A DNA stretch of 64,000 nucleotides, taken from Macrostomum hystrix. Its lineage: Eukaryota > Platyhelminthes > Macrostomidae. The notes under the pieces are model-generated. The model did not search any database. It worked only from the letters and a program-made list of their open reading frames with translations, and had not been told where the DNA came from. Below, one piece after another: positions 34,236-46,135 of this stretch (its first letter is position 1; every line of letters starts with the position of its first letter). Location of the stretch: the NCBI GenBank assembly GCA_950097015.1, contig CATNEN010000037.1:682001-746000 (forward strand). The letters are read 5' to 3'. The translations under genes and the position numbers were made by a program.

Positions 34236-35097
34236 GCACTGTTCTATAAAAGTGCACTGTCATTTGTAGAATTGTATCGTCAAATAACTCTACACATGCC
34301 CAACTATTTGTCGTAATGCCGCTAGAATTTTTCATTTTGTCGAAAGCACTTAAAAGCCTCACGTTGTCCTCGGCTCAATTCTTTATCCCTTTTAAAACTC
34401 ATAGCCTGATTGATAAGAAAATAATAGAGAAGATTCCCAAAGGACTTAGCTGGAACTTTGTTGCTTCTGTACGGGTGGGCTTATCTCAGTGGGGATTGGG
34501 GATTTTTACTGGATAAATCAGTCGCTTGATGATCAAAAGCGCTGATCTCAAAGGCATCTTCCTGTAAAACCGAGGCTAAAAGTTGCGGAACTGCACGAGC
34601 TCCCCCCCATACCTTTGCCCAGATGAGGCTTCAGGCTTTCTTGCCTCGCAAAATTTTGCCTCCCTAAAGCTCCAGTAATCCTATAGGAAATCGCTCCCCT
34701 CCACGACCGAATAGAAGGATTAGAGAGTTTTCGTTCAGTTGTAGTCGAGCTCATCCTTGAATTCCGTGGTGGGGAATCGGTCGCGTCTCTGCGGTACCGA
34801 CACCGGAGCTGCGTGAAGCGCTGACTTCAGAACCACAGAATTTCCTGTTGGTACTCAAGCCCTAGTCAGATTTCACAAGTTACGGTAGTTTCAGATATTT
34901 CTCATAGTTAACAAAACACTTAGAAGATATTCTAAGTGTCATTAAGTAACGGTCTACTGATGCGATACAGTCTACTCGTACATTTCCTGGTCCAGCAGTG
35001 TGCGAAAAAGAAAAGTAAAGTCACTTCGTAAATACTGCGTAATAATAAAAACGAATCATAGAGTCTAAACCTATATGGACGACAATTGAAGAAGGTG
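34236..35097. other. Unique spacer between two related arrays
   Basis: No gene, RNA or element recognised. Confidence 0.35.
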
Positions 35098-35305
35098 GCG
35101 GTAGTTGCCGGGAGTGAGGTGGGTATCTGCCGGGAGTGAGGTTGGTAGCTACCAGGAGTGAGGTTGGTAGCTACCAGGAGTGAGGTGGGTAGCTGCCGGG
35201 AGTGAGGTGGGTAGCTGCCGGGAGTGAGGTGGGTAGCTGCCGGGCTTGAGGTTGGTAGCTACCAGGAGTGAGGTGGGTAGCTGCCGGGAGTGAGGTTGGT
35301 AGCTG
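35098..35305. repeat. 22-bp minisatellite, block 2
   Basis: About 9 copies of the 33.9-kb unit ('gggagtgaggtgggtagctg' plus cc), alternating gccg and accag sub-types. It lies just beyond the 3' end of the ZO homologue. Confidence 0.92.
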
Positions 35306-35587
35306 GGCAATGTGAATAAGGTGATGAAAGGGGCAAACATTGACACTAAATATAATGTTTGGGCGGGTGTCTGTCGCGAAAAGGGAGGCCGTGAATTAAT
35401 AAATTGAATAGGAACATGCATGGAATCGCGAAGGCAAGAAACGGGGTGGCGATACATCTAACAGAGTCCGAAGTAATGGAGAATGTTTTTTTAAGTGGAG
35501 TCGGTAGAATAAAGATATTTAAACCTGCCATCAAGGCAAGAAGAAAATAAAGAAAACTAGGGGCTTCTCAAAGAGTAAAAAAGACCA

Positions 35588-37746
35588 CTAGAAGCCATCC
35601 AGGCTGATGCTAAATGTGTCCGACCAGCCCTCGATGAGGTCGCTCGCCCAAGCCAGCTCAGTCCACTCGCCGCCGCCATCGTCTTCGAAGCCAGCCGCGA
35701 AAATCCTGAGCCGCCGGCTCCAGACGATGGGCAGATTCAGCAGCTGGACTGGCCTCTGAAACTGCAGCCCCGGAGGTCCAACCAGCATCAGGGGCTGCAT
35801 CGGGGAGACTGCGAACTGCAAGTCGAACCCAGTCGCCGGTGAGGACGGCAGAGCCCCAGGCGGCAATTCGAGCACTGCTCCTGTCTCCGGGCAGATCAGC
35901 CGGCCGCCCGCTGCGCTGAAATGGCCTCGAACACTCTGAGCGCACAACTGGCGAAGCGCGTCCGGCGACAGCTCGTCCGCGTCCTCGTAGCCGTTTTTGT
36001 CGTTGCTGAACTTCTCTGCTGGGCTAAGTGGCTCAGCAACAGTGCATAGGCGCAGCCGCGCCTCGGCCTCCTCTTTGAAGTGGGCGGGCGGCAGGTCCAG
36101 GCCGGCACTCGGGAACAGCTGCATTAGGCCTTCTCGGTGTGAAGGTGGAAAACTTTTGCAGTGTGCCGCAGTCTACTATTAGTAGCAAAATGGAGCAATG
36201 GCAAAGATAGATCAAAGCAGTGCCAAATTCGCATTCCCAGTCTAAAAATCCACAACTCACCCAGCTCCATCGCCCGATGCTCATCCCCATTGCCCTTGAG
36301 GCAGCCGTCGGCATCATCCATCGTCGGCGCCACTGGCAGCCAGACAGGCTCCTGACGACATCGCTTCACTGCGGCGATGACACCCGCAAGCAGCCTGGCG
36401 GCGTCAACTTGAGGCTGACGTCGCCGGCCTCCGAGTGATACAACGGCGTTCAGGCGTCCCAGCTGGCGCAATTCACGCCAGCGCTTCTTGCCTGCGCTGA
36501 CGTAGATGACAATTGGCGTGCGAGCCATCGGATTCGCTTCGGCCGTTGCGACAGCTTCAGCCTGCGAGATCAGGTAAAACTCGGCACCAGGCAGCACCGA
36601 TCGAGCCTGCAGGCCGGGCTGAACTAGCGGTGCCAGCGGGCCTAGCAGCAGCATGGGCGACGGGCTGGAATCTGCTCGACCGAGCGCTACGCGGATGTAA
36701 GCTGGAGGTTGACGGCCCGTAAGCATCGCCAGCTGGTCGGCGCGGGCTGCGCTGGGAACAAGGCCGTGCTCCGGAGGCGCCAGCGGCGCCACAGCAGGAT
36801 GAAGCCGCGTAGCCTGCCAGGCGCCCAGTCGTCCGTCAGCCAGAGTGTCGTCGATGCGCAGTATGTCACCGGCGCGAACTTCCAGACCGTCGCATGTCTG
36901 CGGCAGGTCGAATCTAACGCACACGTGAAATAAATCGCCAGGAATCTCACCGGAGATCAGTCGAGAGAAGCCGACGGGGTCTGCGGTCACCGTTGCCTGG
37001 ACGGCAGATCCACCGGACATCAGTGCTAGCAGGGCGGCCTCCTTCGTGCCCGATGGTCCATCCAGCCGGACTCCACCAGCCGACAATAATCGGTCGCCGC
37101 CTCGAATCCCGGCATTGTAGCCCGGACGTCCTGGCACGGCGTCATCCACGAATACGCCCGAGGCGTTGCCACCGACAAGCCGCAGACCGAGGCCGCCATC
37201 AGGCCCTGGCCGTATGAGAACCGTCCGAGCTGCTGGTGTAGATTGCGAGCGTGCAAGGTCGAGCCGCAGCTCACGCGCCGACCCGAGGTGGCGAATGAGC
37301 CGCTCCGGTGTGGCCGCCGACGCCGAGACGCCGTCGATGCTTTTAACGGTCACTGGCGGAAGCGTTATCGAAGCGGAGCCGAAGGATTTCGTTCGTCGAC
37401 GTTGTTGCTGGACGACGGTGAAGGTCGCCTCTGCAGTGGCCAGCGTCCTCGTTGATATCGTCGCAGATCGCCGGCGTCGCTCAATTGTCAGCCTCGCAGT
37501 CGGTGGCGAGCGTAACAATTCACGAATCAGCATCTCGTCTGGTCGCCGATGTCCAATGATCATTGGAATGTCAAAGCCGTTGCAGGCGATGATGCGGTCC
37601 AGTGTTTGAAGGCGACCTTCTGCAGGACCGCCTTCAAGCACGTGGCTCACTACGACTACTCTGCAACCTTCGGCTGTCTCGTGCGGAAGTGCGACAACCT
37701 CGAAGCCGTATCCGAAGCCTGGCTGGCGCGTGACGCTTACTTCGGA
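35588..37746 (-). CDS. TJP1: Zonula-occludens (ZO/TJP, polychaetoid) MAGUK, 3' part
   Basis: Two minus-strand exons, 37746-36261 and 36129-35588, are joined by a 131-bp intron in phase 1 and end at a stop, giving about 675 visible residues. In order: a PDZ1-type domain (GFGYGFEV, VLEGGPAEGRLQTLDRI; residues about 3-92), a basic linker, a PDZ3-type domain (GLGLRLVGGNASGVFVDD; about 175-258), an SH3 (GDLFHVCVRFDLP, GDILRIDDTL, GAWQATRL; about 270-345), an inactive guanylate-kinase-like region (about 352-475), and a ZU5 domain in the last exon (GHFSAAGGRL, LELPPGALP, GPPGLQFQRPVQL). PDZ-SH3-GUK plus ZU5 is diagnostic of ZO proteins, which link junctional membrane proteins to actin. PDZ2 and the long Pro-rich region are absent. 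The first visible codon follows an acceptor CAG, so upstream exons lie beyond 37.75 kb and were not identified. Confidence 0.9.
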
Positions 37747-38824
37747 CTGGCACTATGCGTATGAGGGAAATGTTTTGCTTTAAAAATCATCATTCGGGTA
37801 CTTAGCCCTGGCAACTATAAATTACTAAATGTGGCCTCTCTGCGGAGAACAACAAAAGGTATCTCATACATGTACCCATTAAGAGTGACCTCTGATGATT
37901 CGGCCAAAAAAGAGTATAATAATCATTTCTCACCGAATCCATTTGAGCTGGTTGTATCCACGACTTTTAGCGGCCTGTTTAAAAAAATTGACAAGAAACT
38001 ATCTATTAACTCTTGAATAGTCTTAAATTGTTTAGCTCGGCAACAGGGAGTCGATAAGAAAAGTTGCACGGACGTAAAACCGCTGAAGAATGGGTCCGCT
38101 TCTCCGTCTGTCTCTCGTGCTATCGATTTTTAACTCACAATGGGTGAATTTCGTGGACCACAAGCTATTGGTAGACTGAATGCTTGGCATAAGGCACACT
38201 TACAATAAGTTCTGGGTGGCTATTGCAGGTGGCCATATCTTCTGCTCCGAAATCTGCCATGAACAATGCTAAAATTATGTTTTCGAATTGAAATCTACTC
38301 TGCGAGCCAATCAATCAATACTCAAGCTTAGTTTAATTTGTTAGTTTGCCTTCTGGTTGGATAGTGGCACAGCTAGCCTGTTATGAGAAAAAATGTGCAG
38401 AAATTTATATTCATTACCTGCTTAAGAGGGTGCTGGTTGTTGTCTTTTCTGCTGTGCTGCTTGAATATCTCCAGAATGACTTGCTCTGCACGCAAGTGTG
38501 TGAGATTTTTAACTTTTGAAATTTGATCTTCTTTCGGCTTTTGCTCCGCGTCTCAGCAAGCTCTACGAGGAATTTGCATAGAGAGTATTGAAAGCATTGG
38601 CTAGATAATTCAACACCAGTGATGTAAAGAAAAGCAATTTTACAACTCTTGCAAGCACTAATGATAGGTTAAGCGACGTATTCGTATCTATTAGCGTGCT
38701 GTGCCACTATCATCGATCCTGTTTTAACGTGATGTCGTTTTACTACTTTTTACCTTTGCTAATTTCCTGCGTGCAAAGTACTGTTGGAAGTTCATTCTCT
38801 TTCGAGCTTAACTTAACCCTCTGT
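37747..38824. other. Upstream intron or spacer of the ZO gene
   Basis: AT-rich unique DNA. The missing 5' exon of the ZO gene must be here or further right, but nothing convincing was seen. Confidence 0.35.
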
Positions 38825-39012
38825 CAGCCAGCCCACTTCGCCAACCACCTCACTCCGTCAGCCGCCCCACTCCGCCAACCACCTCACTCCGTCAGCCACC
38901 CCACTCCATCAGCCACACCACTCCGCCAATCATCGTTCAATACCACACCTCTCACTTCGCCAACCACCTCACTCCGTCAGCCACCTCACTCCGTCAGCCA
39001 CCTCACTCCAAC
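38825..39012. repeat. 18-bp minisatellite
   Basis: About 9 copies of cctcactccgtcagccac with a short interruption near 38.93-38.96 kb. It shares CACCTCACTCC with the arrays at 26.5, 33.9 and 35.1 kb. Confidence 0.88.
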
Positions 39013-39498
39013 GATTCCCTCATTGAGATATACCCATTACTCCACAAACCTTTTTTGCTCCGACCTGGCAACACTAGCAAAAAAACTTTTTAAGCGTTTA
39101 AATTAAAAACTGCCAATTTCTTCCAATGTATAAAACGCGTTAACAAATTTTCTTGGCATACTTCACTATGTGAACAGAGCTGTTTGGCGGAGTGGGGTGG
39201 TCGGCAGCAATAAATTACGAGCATAAATACGCTCGGAAAATTAATTCACTTCTTAAAGTAAAGTGAAACAAAATTAATTAAAATAAGATGAATGAATTGT
39301 GACACAGCACACTTTAGGATATCAGTTTAACTTATATTTCATTTACATGTGCTGATTCCATTCGTATTCGCTCTGTTAGCACTCTGAAAATGCAGCATTT
39401 ACTGTACATATCCTGCTTCGTTTCAAGTTCGTTAACCGCTCAGCAGCTAGTGTCGAAGGTTAATTAAATTTAATTTCTTGATCACGAACCAACCGCTT
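39013..39498. other. 3' flank of goosecoid
   Basis: AT-rich unique sequence downstream of the goosecoid stop codon. Nothing further recognised. Confidence 0.4.
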
Positions 39499-40295
39499 TT
39501 AGCGATTCTGTTTGCGAAACTTTGCACGTCGATTCTTGAACCACACCTGCAATAAAAGAGCGGGTCATTGGTGTGAACTACTAATGATTAAATTTTTAGT
39601 TCCAAAATGCTATACTTTTACTTTAAAATTAATCCGATTCGAACTACGAATTATTTTGAGTGCAAATTAGGTCCCTATAAGACGAGATCACCTCGACGCG
39701 CTCCTCTCTCAGGTGAATCCTGGCTGCCAGCTGTTCCCTGACAGTCACATCCGGGTAGTGGGTGAGTGAGAACAGCTTCTCCAGCTCCATCAGCTGGCGC
39801 TCGCTGAAGATTGTGCGATTTCTTCGCCTGCGACCGAAGCTGCGGTGACCACCATCAGAGTGAACCTGCGGCTCCATCGGTTGCGGCGGTGGTGGTGGCG
39901 GTGGCAGAAGCAGCGTTGCTGGTGATGAAGGCAGCATGAACTGAGCAAAATGCTGGTACACAGCTGCTGACATCGCTAGGGGCGACTGCACCAGCTGAGG
40001 CAGTGTTGGTTGAAGCATAACTTCGGAAAAAATATAATCTGAGTAAAAAATTAGGAAACCTGTAAATCATAGCAACTTTTGCTTGGTTGAATCGATGCGA
40101 TTTCAAAGAAAATAACTCACGCGGCAGCGTCCTCCGCTTATCCGGTCGCACAGTTAGATTCTGATCCTGCTGCTCCACGCGGCCAGGAGTCTGCAGTATG
40201 CTGTCTATGGTAAATCCGGCTGATTGACCAGATTGTGGCATTTTCATTGACGCCGACTGCAGAAGTTTCTTCCAACCCAAAGGTTCGAGTCGCAT
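39499..40295 (-). CDS. GSC: Goosecoid homeobox transcription factor
   Basis: Three minus-strand exons: 40295-40121, 40020-39692, 39546-39499 (phases 1 and 0), about 183 residues. Residues 28-34 (FTIDSIL) form the eh1/GEH motif that recruits Groucho co-repressors and is typical of Goosecoid. A Pro-rich run precedes the homeodomain (about 122-181): [29 protein letters not shown], and WFKNRRAKF in the last exon. Position 50 is Lys, as expected for bicoid-type K50 factors that bind TAATCC-like sites. The intron splitting the homeodomain between residues 46 and 47 (VE|VW) is at the conserved goosecoid/paired-class position. The product stops two residues after the homeodomain, so the C-terminal tail of other homologues is missing. 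The ATG at 40295 is preferred over an in-frame GTG upstream. Confidence 0.92.
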
Positions 40296-41640
40296 TTTTC
40301 GCACCAGTTTAAATAGCGTTACAGCAAATAGTGCAAGCCGATAGGACGAACTTCAGAATCCTGGGGCGCGCCGCTCCCACTGATGAGGTGAAAGAGGATG
40401 AGTTGAATGGCGGAGCAGCTACTGACTATAGAGAGCTGGCCGCGCCGTGCCGGAAAGTTTGTCTTCACTTTCTGAACGTAATTCTGCTCGCGCCCGCTTG
40501 CGGGAAGTGCGGCAGATGTGAAAATCTTCGAGTGTGCAAAAAATCAAATACAAATCCGATCCCATGCGGCTCTAGAGAAATTTCTTGAAGTAGATCTTTC
40601 AGGGAGGGAAAGCTGGCAAATGCCATCATGATTTCTCTCAGCCCTGCTCTGCTGCTCTGAACTATTCTGATTTCTTCATTAAATGAAAGAATCCCTTAAG
40701 AGGACTGCAAACAAGTGGATTGCTAGCCTGGATGATCGACACCGAGAAATTCAACTCTGAGACTTGCACTGCGGTGCACTGCATATTCGTTTAATTATAG
40801 GCCTAGTTTGAATACAAACCAACGTTCATTATTCTAATGAGTTCAATTAATTAACCAGCTACAAAAAAATTAATTTCATTTTTCTCTCCTTCGATTATTT
40901 TATCGTCATCGATAAATCATTGTGCCGATATCGCTGAAGTGCAGATCTAATTGAACGCGAATGAATATACCTAAAGTTAAAAAAAATCTATCAATGTTTT
41001 AGTGAATTTAATTCGAAAAGAATCATTAAACTCATTGCTTTGTCTTACTGAAGTAAAAATTTAGTGAAAAGAATTTGAATTGTCTAGAAGTGTTATGGGG
41101 GCTGTCAGGTTCACAGGTTGAGCTCTCGTCTTAGATAAAGCATTATCAGGTTATCGCTACCCACCCTATTTGCATGTCGAGTGCATATGTACAGAAAAAT
41201 TTCGGTTTCAGCTGGAAATGTTTCATTGTACACATGAGCCGTTAATTAGTAATGTCTCGTTTCCAACGGCTTGTAACAAATGACTATTGCGACAGATTAA
41301 GAAGAAGGCGAACATAAAAAATTACCCAGTGAGATGCGTGATTCTTTATTTCTGCGACTGGCCGAGGCGAAGTACTTTTTTTTGTTGAAAATTAACTTTC
41401 TTGTCTTATTCTTAACTTACACTTATTTATTCATATATACATTACCTGTAGAGCTAGCTCGTATAGTTTCCTTTTAAAAATATCCATTAGGTATTCGTTG
41501 AGCAAGAAATTTTAAAATGAAAATCAACACAATGTATTGCGATATATTTTAATTTAGTTTAGTTTCTTTAAAAAAAACTAATTTTATACACAAAATTGAC
41601 ATCCATAAAAACTAAACAAATTTTTCGACTATGTAAACAT
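40296..41640. other. Spacer 5' of goosecoid
   Basis: The first few hundred bases are GC-richer and may hold the goosecoid promoter, but no clear TATA box was seen. The rest is AT-rich with no recognised feature. Confidence 0.35.
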
Positions 41641-41649
41641 TTGACTAGA

Positions 41650-42120
41650 ATTCGATTGCATGGTCCAAAGCTGCTTTCGCCGGACGACAGAAAACGCCAC
41701 GTACCTGCATGGTTGAGGTGCCTGCAGCTTGAGCACATGAGCCACGGTTGGGGGCTGTGCGCCGTGACTCGAATGAAATGACCTGCTAGCTGAAGTCGCC
41801 AACGTCAAAGAAGGTCAATATGACGGTAGTAGCAGAAGCAATAGCTTGCAGCAACGCCACTGTTTAAAAGTCGGGTTAGGCTCGTATAGGACTACTGGGA
41901 GCTGTGACGTCGAACATCCTTGCAGAAGTCTGGCAACACGGCGATGAGGTGCACTACTAACTGGTGACAGCGCAGGAGCTGAGTTGATAGTTCAATCAAA
42001 ATCAATTCAATCATTACCTCGGCACAGCACGATGGTCTTCTTCGTGTTGACGATCAGGCCGATGCTCCTAGCATCACCAACTAGCTTGTCCTGACGACGC
42101 TAGGCACTCTCCCCCTTCGC
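41650..42120 (-). pseudogene. Non-LTR retrotransposon (LINE) remnant
   Basis: Minus-strand fragments translate to SIGLIVNTKKTIVLCRG (about 42.02-42.10 kb), which matches the late palm/thumb segment of LINE reverse transcriptases. Further 3', RWRLQLAGHFIRVTAHSP (about 41.75-41.80 kb) matches the C-terminal 'RL.LAGH..R' region of RTE/jockey-like ORF2 proteins. The intervening sequence has stops and frame changes, and the catalytic box and endonuclease are absent. This is an old, inactive fragment whose clade I cannot fix. Confidence 0.6.
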
Positions 42121-44060
42121 TGTTCTCGCTTGGTCCTGTCGCGGTTGGCCGCCTCTGCTTCTACTCGCACCATAATGACTACTTGCAGTATCATATTTAC
42201 TTTAGAATTTAGCAGATGTCAAAACAAATGAATTAATCTAGAAAACGTAGGCAAAAGCCCGTCAATTATTTGCAGCTATTAGCTTCTATACAACAGCCAA
42301 ATATTTGTTTGTTTTAGCTTTAACTCCACCTCGAATTTCGATGTGCATCTATAAGATTTAAAATTAGATCAGGTTAAACCGAGACAAACCATTTGTCTCA
42401 ACTTCAGGAGTGTTTCCCTTTGACATGCAATTAAAAGTGAAAGCCTATATTTTTGCCCCAAAAATGGACTATTGCTTGCACCTTGGAAGAGGCAGTCAGG
42501 TTCTCACACACCGGTGCACTCATTCCGAAAACAGCGCTATCAGCTTCTGGACTCCAGCATCCCGCACGAGATGTGTCACTCGCCCCCCCCTTGGGAAGCG
42601 ATATGCCCCGGGGTCTCCCGCGGCAACTCACTTTCCTTCCCAACTACAGCTCGCGATTTTCTTTTCCTTATTTTTTCCTCCAGCCTCGTACTCCCATCAC
42701 CCACCCTGCCCCATAATTCCCAACAGCTCGGCTCCCATGTTCGTTTCCTAATTACTTTCTTTCCTGAATTCTCGATGGCGCCGACGGTAATGTTGAGTAT
42801 GTGTTAGCCAGCCACCTAGGTTCCTAGAACTAATTCCCTAGCAGGCTCAGTGCTCACTCGGCGCCTGTGAGCTCAGCCAGTCAGCGGTACAGGCTTCCCT
42901 GGCTGATTTATCTGCCTATGGCTCGCCCCAGCGCCTCACTAACCAATTGCCCCTTCTCTTTTTTCCTTTACGCAGCCGGCACTGCACTGTGGCCACTTAG
43001 CTGCTACAATTAAGCTTAGTTCTTTTAGCCGCTATGAGCTAATCCTGCCTCTCTTCCCCTTCTCTACCAGCCTTTCCTCTGCCGCTATTTCTCTATATAT
43101 AGAGAGCTTATATACACATTTACAAGGGCAATATTTCGACCAGGCCACTTGATCACACACTGGCGATGAAATGCTCATTGAGCACAAGTGTAAAACGTGT
43201 AGCTCCCTTCTCATACTACTATATTTCTCTTCCGCTTGTCCCTTCTTCTCTAGCCTTAATGTGACAACTCCTCTACACCTGCGGCTTGTCTATGGCTTTG
43301 ACTCACTTCCCTAATGATTGCAGAAAGGCTTGCAGTTTCAATGGAATTGTCCTTCTTTTAACTGCCCATATACGAGTGCGTTGGGACAGGCAAGAAAATT
43401 TATGGCGATAATTATTGTCACAGAGGCTTGTGATATTGAGGCGACTACATGGGCGGATACAGAGGAAAAATAGTTATTTACGCCTAGCATAGCCTTTTAT
43501 AGTTTATGAGCAGTCGAATCGACACAGGGCCTCGTCGCGGCGATATAATAAACTGGGAAAAGGGGGCAAAATTATTGGAAGTTTCTGCTTTTATATACGA
43601 TTTGGAACAAATATAATTGGCTAAGGGGCTGTTAGTAACTGACACACAATCTGTGGCGTCCATCATTGGGGATACTTTGCGAGGTGAACATCAAAATATT
43701 CTGACAAACGCAATAAAGGGTTTTTCAGATTAAGTTGTCTGAAATAGCTTTAATTTATTTACTTAGCATAGCAACCGAGGTATCAGTAGTCATGGGACAA
43801 AAACAACTCAAATTCACAATGGGCTGTTATCACAAGATTAATTAACAAGCGCGATGCCTTATAGTTTTAAGGGTCATTGTCTGAGCAATTTCAGTGAACT
43901 GTGAATAATTCGTGACCTGTACAAAATATCAAGTGACGAATATCAAGTGATCAAGTGAGAATGCATGCACAGGCTGATTAATGAAAAATGAAAAGCACCT
44001 TTCCATTGCAAGCCCTAATTTTTACTTCGCTTAGAAGATACTGTCAAATGTCTCCATCCA
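42121..44060. other. Unique spacer, GC-richer at 42.5-43.0 kb
   Basis: Several overlapping open frames occur on both strands at 42.41-42.81 kb but show no domain or consistent coding pattern. A perfect palindrome, tctctatatatagaga, lies at about 43091. No gene called. Confidence 0.35.
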
Positions 44061-44600
44061 ATGTCCTTTTCCACCGATGAGCCGCCATCTCCTTGTCCTT
44101 TGATGAGCCGCCATCTCCTTATCCTTCGATGAGCCGCCATCTCATTGTACTTTGATGAGCCGCCATCTCATTGTACTTTGATGAGCCGCCATCTCCTTAT
44201 CCTTTGATGAGCCGCCATCTCATTGTACTTTGATGAGCCGCCATCTCATTGTACTTTGATGAGCCGCCATCTCCTTGTCCTTTGATGAGCCGCCATATCC
44301 TTGTCCTTTGATGAGCCGCCATCTCCTTGTCCTTTGATGAGCCGCCATCTCCTTGTCCTTGATGAGCCGCCATCTCATTGTACTTTGATGAGCCGCCATC
44401 TCATTGTACTTTGATGAGCCGCCATCTCCTTATCCTTTGATGAGCCGCCATCTCATTGTACTTTGATGAGCCGCCATCTCCTTGTCCTTTGATGAGCCGC
44501 TATCTCATTGTCCTTTAATGAGCCGCCGTCTTCTTGTCCTTTGATGAGCCACCATCTTCTTGTCCTTTGATGAGCCGCCATCCCATTGTCCTTTGATAAA
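44060..44600. repeat. 26-bp minisatellite
   Basis: About 20 copies of a 26-bp unit containing 'tttgatgagccgccatctcc', with sub-types ending cttgtcc, cttatcc or attgtac. It lies just downstream of the two-TM gene on the opposite strand. Confidence 0.94.
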
Positions 44601-44685
44601 CGACTCTACGAGCAGAGCTTTACATCTTGTTACCTCTTTAGCAGGTTTGATTGGTTCTTATGGAACTATGCACCAATCAAGCCTG

Positions 44686-45258
44686 CTACGCAACCGTAGG
44701 GCCATCATCAAAGACACTGGCGCCACACTCGCCACCGCATCCGCCTCTACCGCTGACCCCACGCGACGCAGGCGTCTGTCCTCGGCACCTTTGGCAACAG
44801 TTGCAGCAGCACCGGTTACAGCACCGGTTGCAGCACCGGGCGAGCAGAGCAAACTGGGCGCGCCGTCTGGCTAGCGCGCAGAAAATAGCGCCAATCAATA
44901 GCAGCGCGCTGCTGCCAATGAAGCTGACCACGCCGCCAGCCATGAGACCTCGCGCCGCACGTCCATTCGGCCCCTGACCAGTGCGAATCGACAGCAGCAG
45001 CGATGCCAGAATGAAGACCAGCAGGCCGAGGACGAACAGCATCACGGAGCCCAGCTGCCATACCCGTTGCTGACAGGGCACGCTGATGTAGTGCCGATGC
45101 ACATGCTGCTGCTGCAGCTGCTGTTGCTGAAGTCGTTGCGTCAAGCTTTGTTCTAGATCTTGCTGCGGCTGCTGTTGCTGCTGTTGCTGTCTCTGATGAC
45201 ACGGGTCTTCGTCGACTGTCAGGCCGTCATTTTCAGAAATGGAACATTTGCTATTCAT
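44686..45258 (-). CDS. Two-transmembrane, cysteine-cluster protein, unknown family
   Basis: A single open exon of 190 residues starts at ATG 45258; in-frame TTG further upstream is not a likely start. The N-terminus is acidic, then Gln-rich (CAG/CAA runs, residues about 23-51). Two strong hydrophobic helices follow: VMLFVLGLLVFILASLLLSI (about 72-91) and GGVVSFIGSSALLLIGAIFC (about 108-127), separated by a short Gly/Arg loop, then RRR. Residues about 138-157 form a dense cysteine cluster (CCNRCC, RCCCNCCQRC) directly after the second helix, a typical setting for palmitoylation. I do not recognise the family. A long open frame with paired TM segments and non-repetitive GC-rich sequence supports a real gene. 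A possible acceptor (AGGTCAG) lies just before the ATG. Confidence 0.6.
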   Translation of the reverse strand: MNSKCSISENDGLTVDEDPCHQRQQQQQQQPQQDLEQSLTQRLQQQQLQQQHVHRHYISVPCQQRVWQLGSVMLFVLGLLVFILASLLLSIRTGQGPNGRAARGLMAGGVVSFIGSSALLLIGAIFCALARRRAQFALLARCCNRCCNRCCCNCCQRCRGQTPASRGVSGRGGCGGECGASVFDDGPTVA

Positions 45259-45797
45259 TTTCTGACCTAGTCGAGTCGCAATCTTCAATGAAATTTTTTG
45301 CAGCCCGTGTGGATCAGTTTTTTCTTGTTCTCAACGGGTTTTTAACTGAAAATTCTCAATAGCGCCATCCGCTCGGTGGCTCTAGCTGTGGAATCCGGCA
45401 AAGTCCCTTCCTTTGCTTTGCCTCGCTGGCTTTTTCCATGCCGATTAGAATCTTCTCGGGCCTTCCTCTTCCCCCAAACCCTCTCTCTCTCGCTCTCAAC
45501 CGACTGTCCGACTAATCCGATTGGTCCGGTATCATTCGCGTATCGCTTGCTGGATCAGTTTACACTCCCAATTTGGTAGATAGCAGCCAGTTCAGCGAAC
45601 GAGTGGAGATAGAAATTAGCCTGAGCAGCTGGCTGGACTTTTTAAACAAAGATCTTATAGCATCTCTCTTGTTAGAGGTCATGCGCACAAGTTACTGACT
45701 CCGAGTACGAAGCCATGATACACGTAACTATGAGACCAAAAGCACGAGTTTGCCAATGATTGGAAGCTTGTTAATTTTTATGAAGAGGCCAGACTGA
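45259..45797. other. Upstream flank of the two-TM gene
   Basis: Mixed-composition sequence that may include the two-TM gene promoter. No feature identified. Confidence 0.35.
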
Positions 45798-46135
45798 ACG
45801 TCTGATTAACCACCTGACAGAGAAGACTGTCAGGTCTGATTAACCACCTGACAGAGAAGACTGTCAGGTCTGATTAACCACCTGACAGAGAAGACTGTCG
45901 GGTCTGATTAACCACCTGACAGAGAAGACTGTCAGGTCTGATTAAACACCTGACAGAGAAGACTGTCAGGGCTGATTAACCACCTGACAGAGGATACTGA
46001 AGGTCTGATTAACCACCTGACAGAGAAGACTGTCGGGTCTGATTAACCACCTGACAGAGAAGACTGTCAGGTGTGATTAACCACCTGACAGAGGATACTG
46101 AAGGTTTGATTAACCACTTGACTGAGGAGTCTGAA
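45798..46135. repeat. 34-bp minisatellite
   Basis: About 10 copies of a 34-bp unit with 'ctgattaaccacctgacaga' and 'gaagactgtcagg'. Within each unit CCTGACAG and CTGTCAGG are complementary, so each copy can form a small hairpin. Some copies are shortened ('ggatactgaagg'). Confidence 0.93.

Noticed and set aside
42410-42807. Overlapping open frames on both strands
   Set aside because: Frames compete with each other and none shows a family signature or splice structure.
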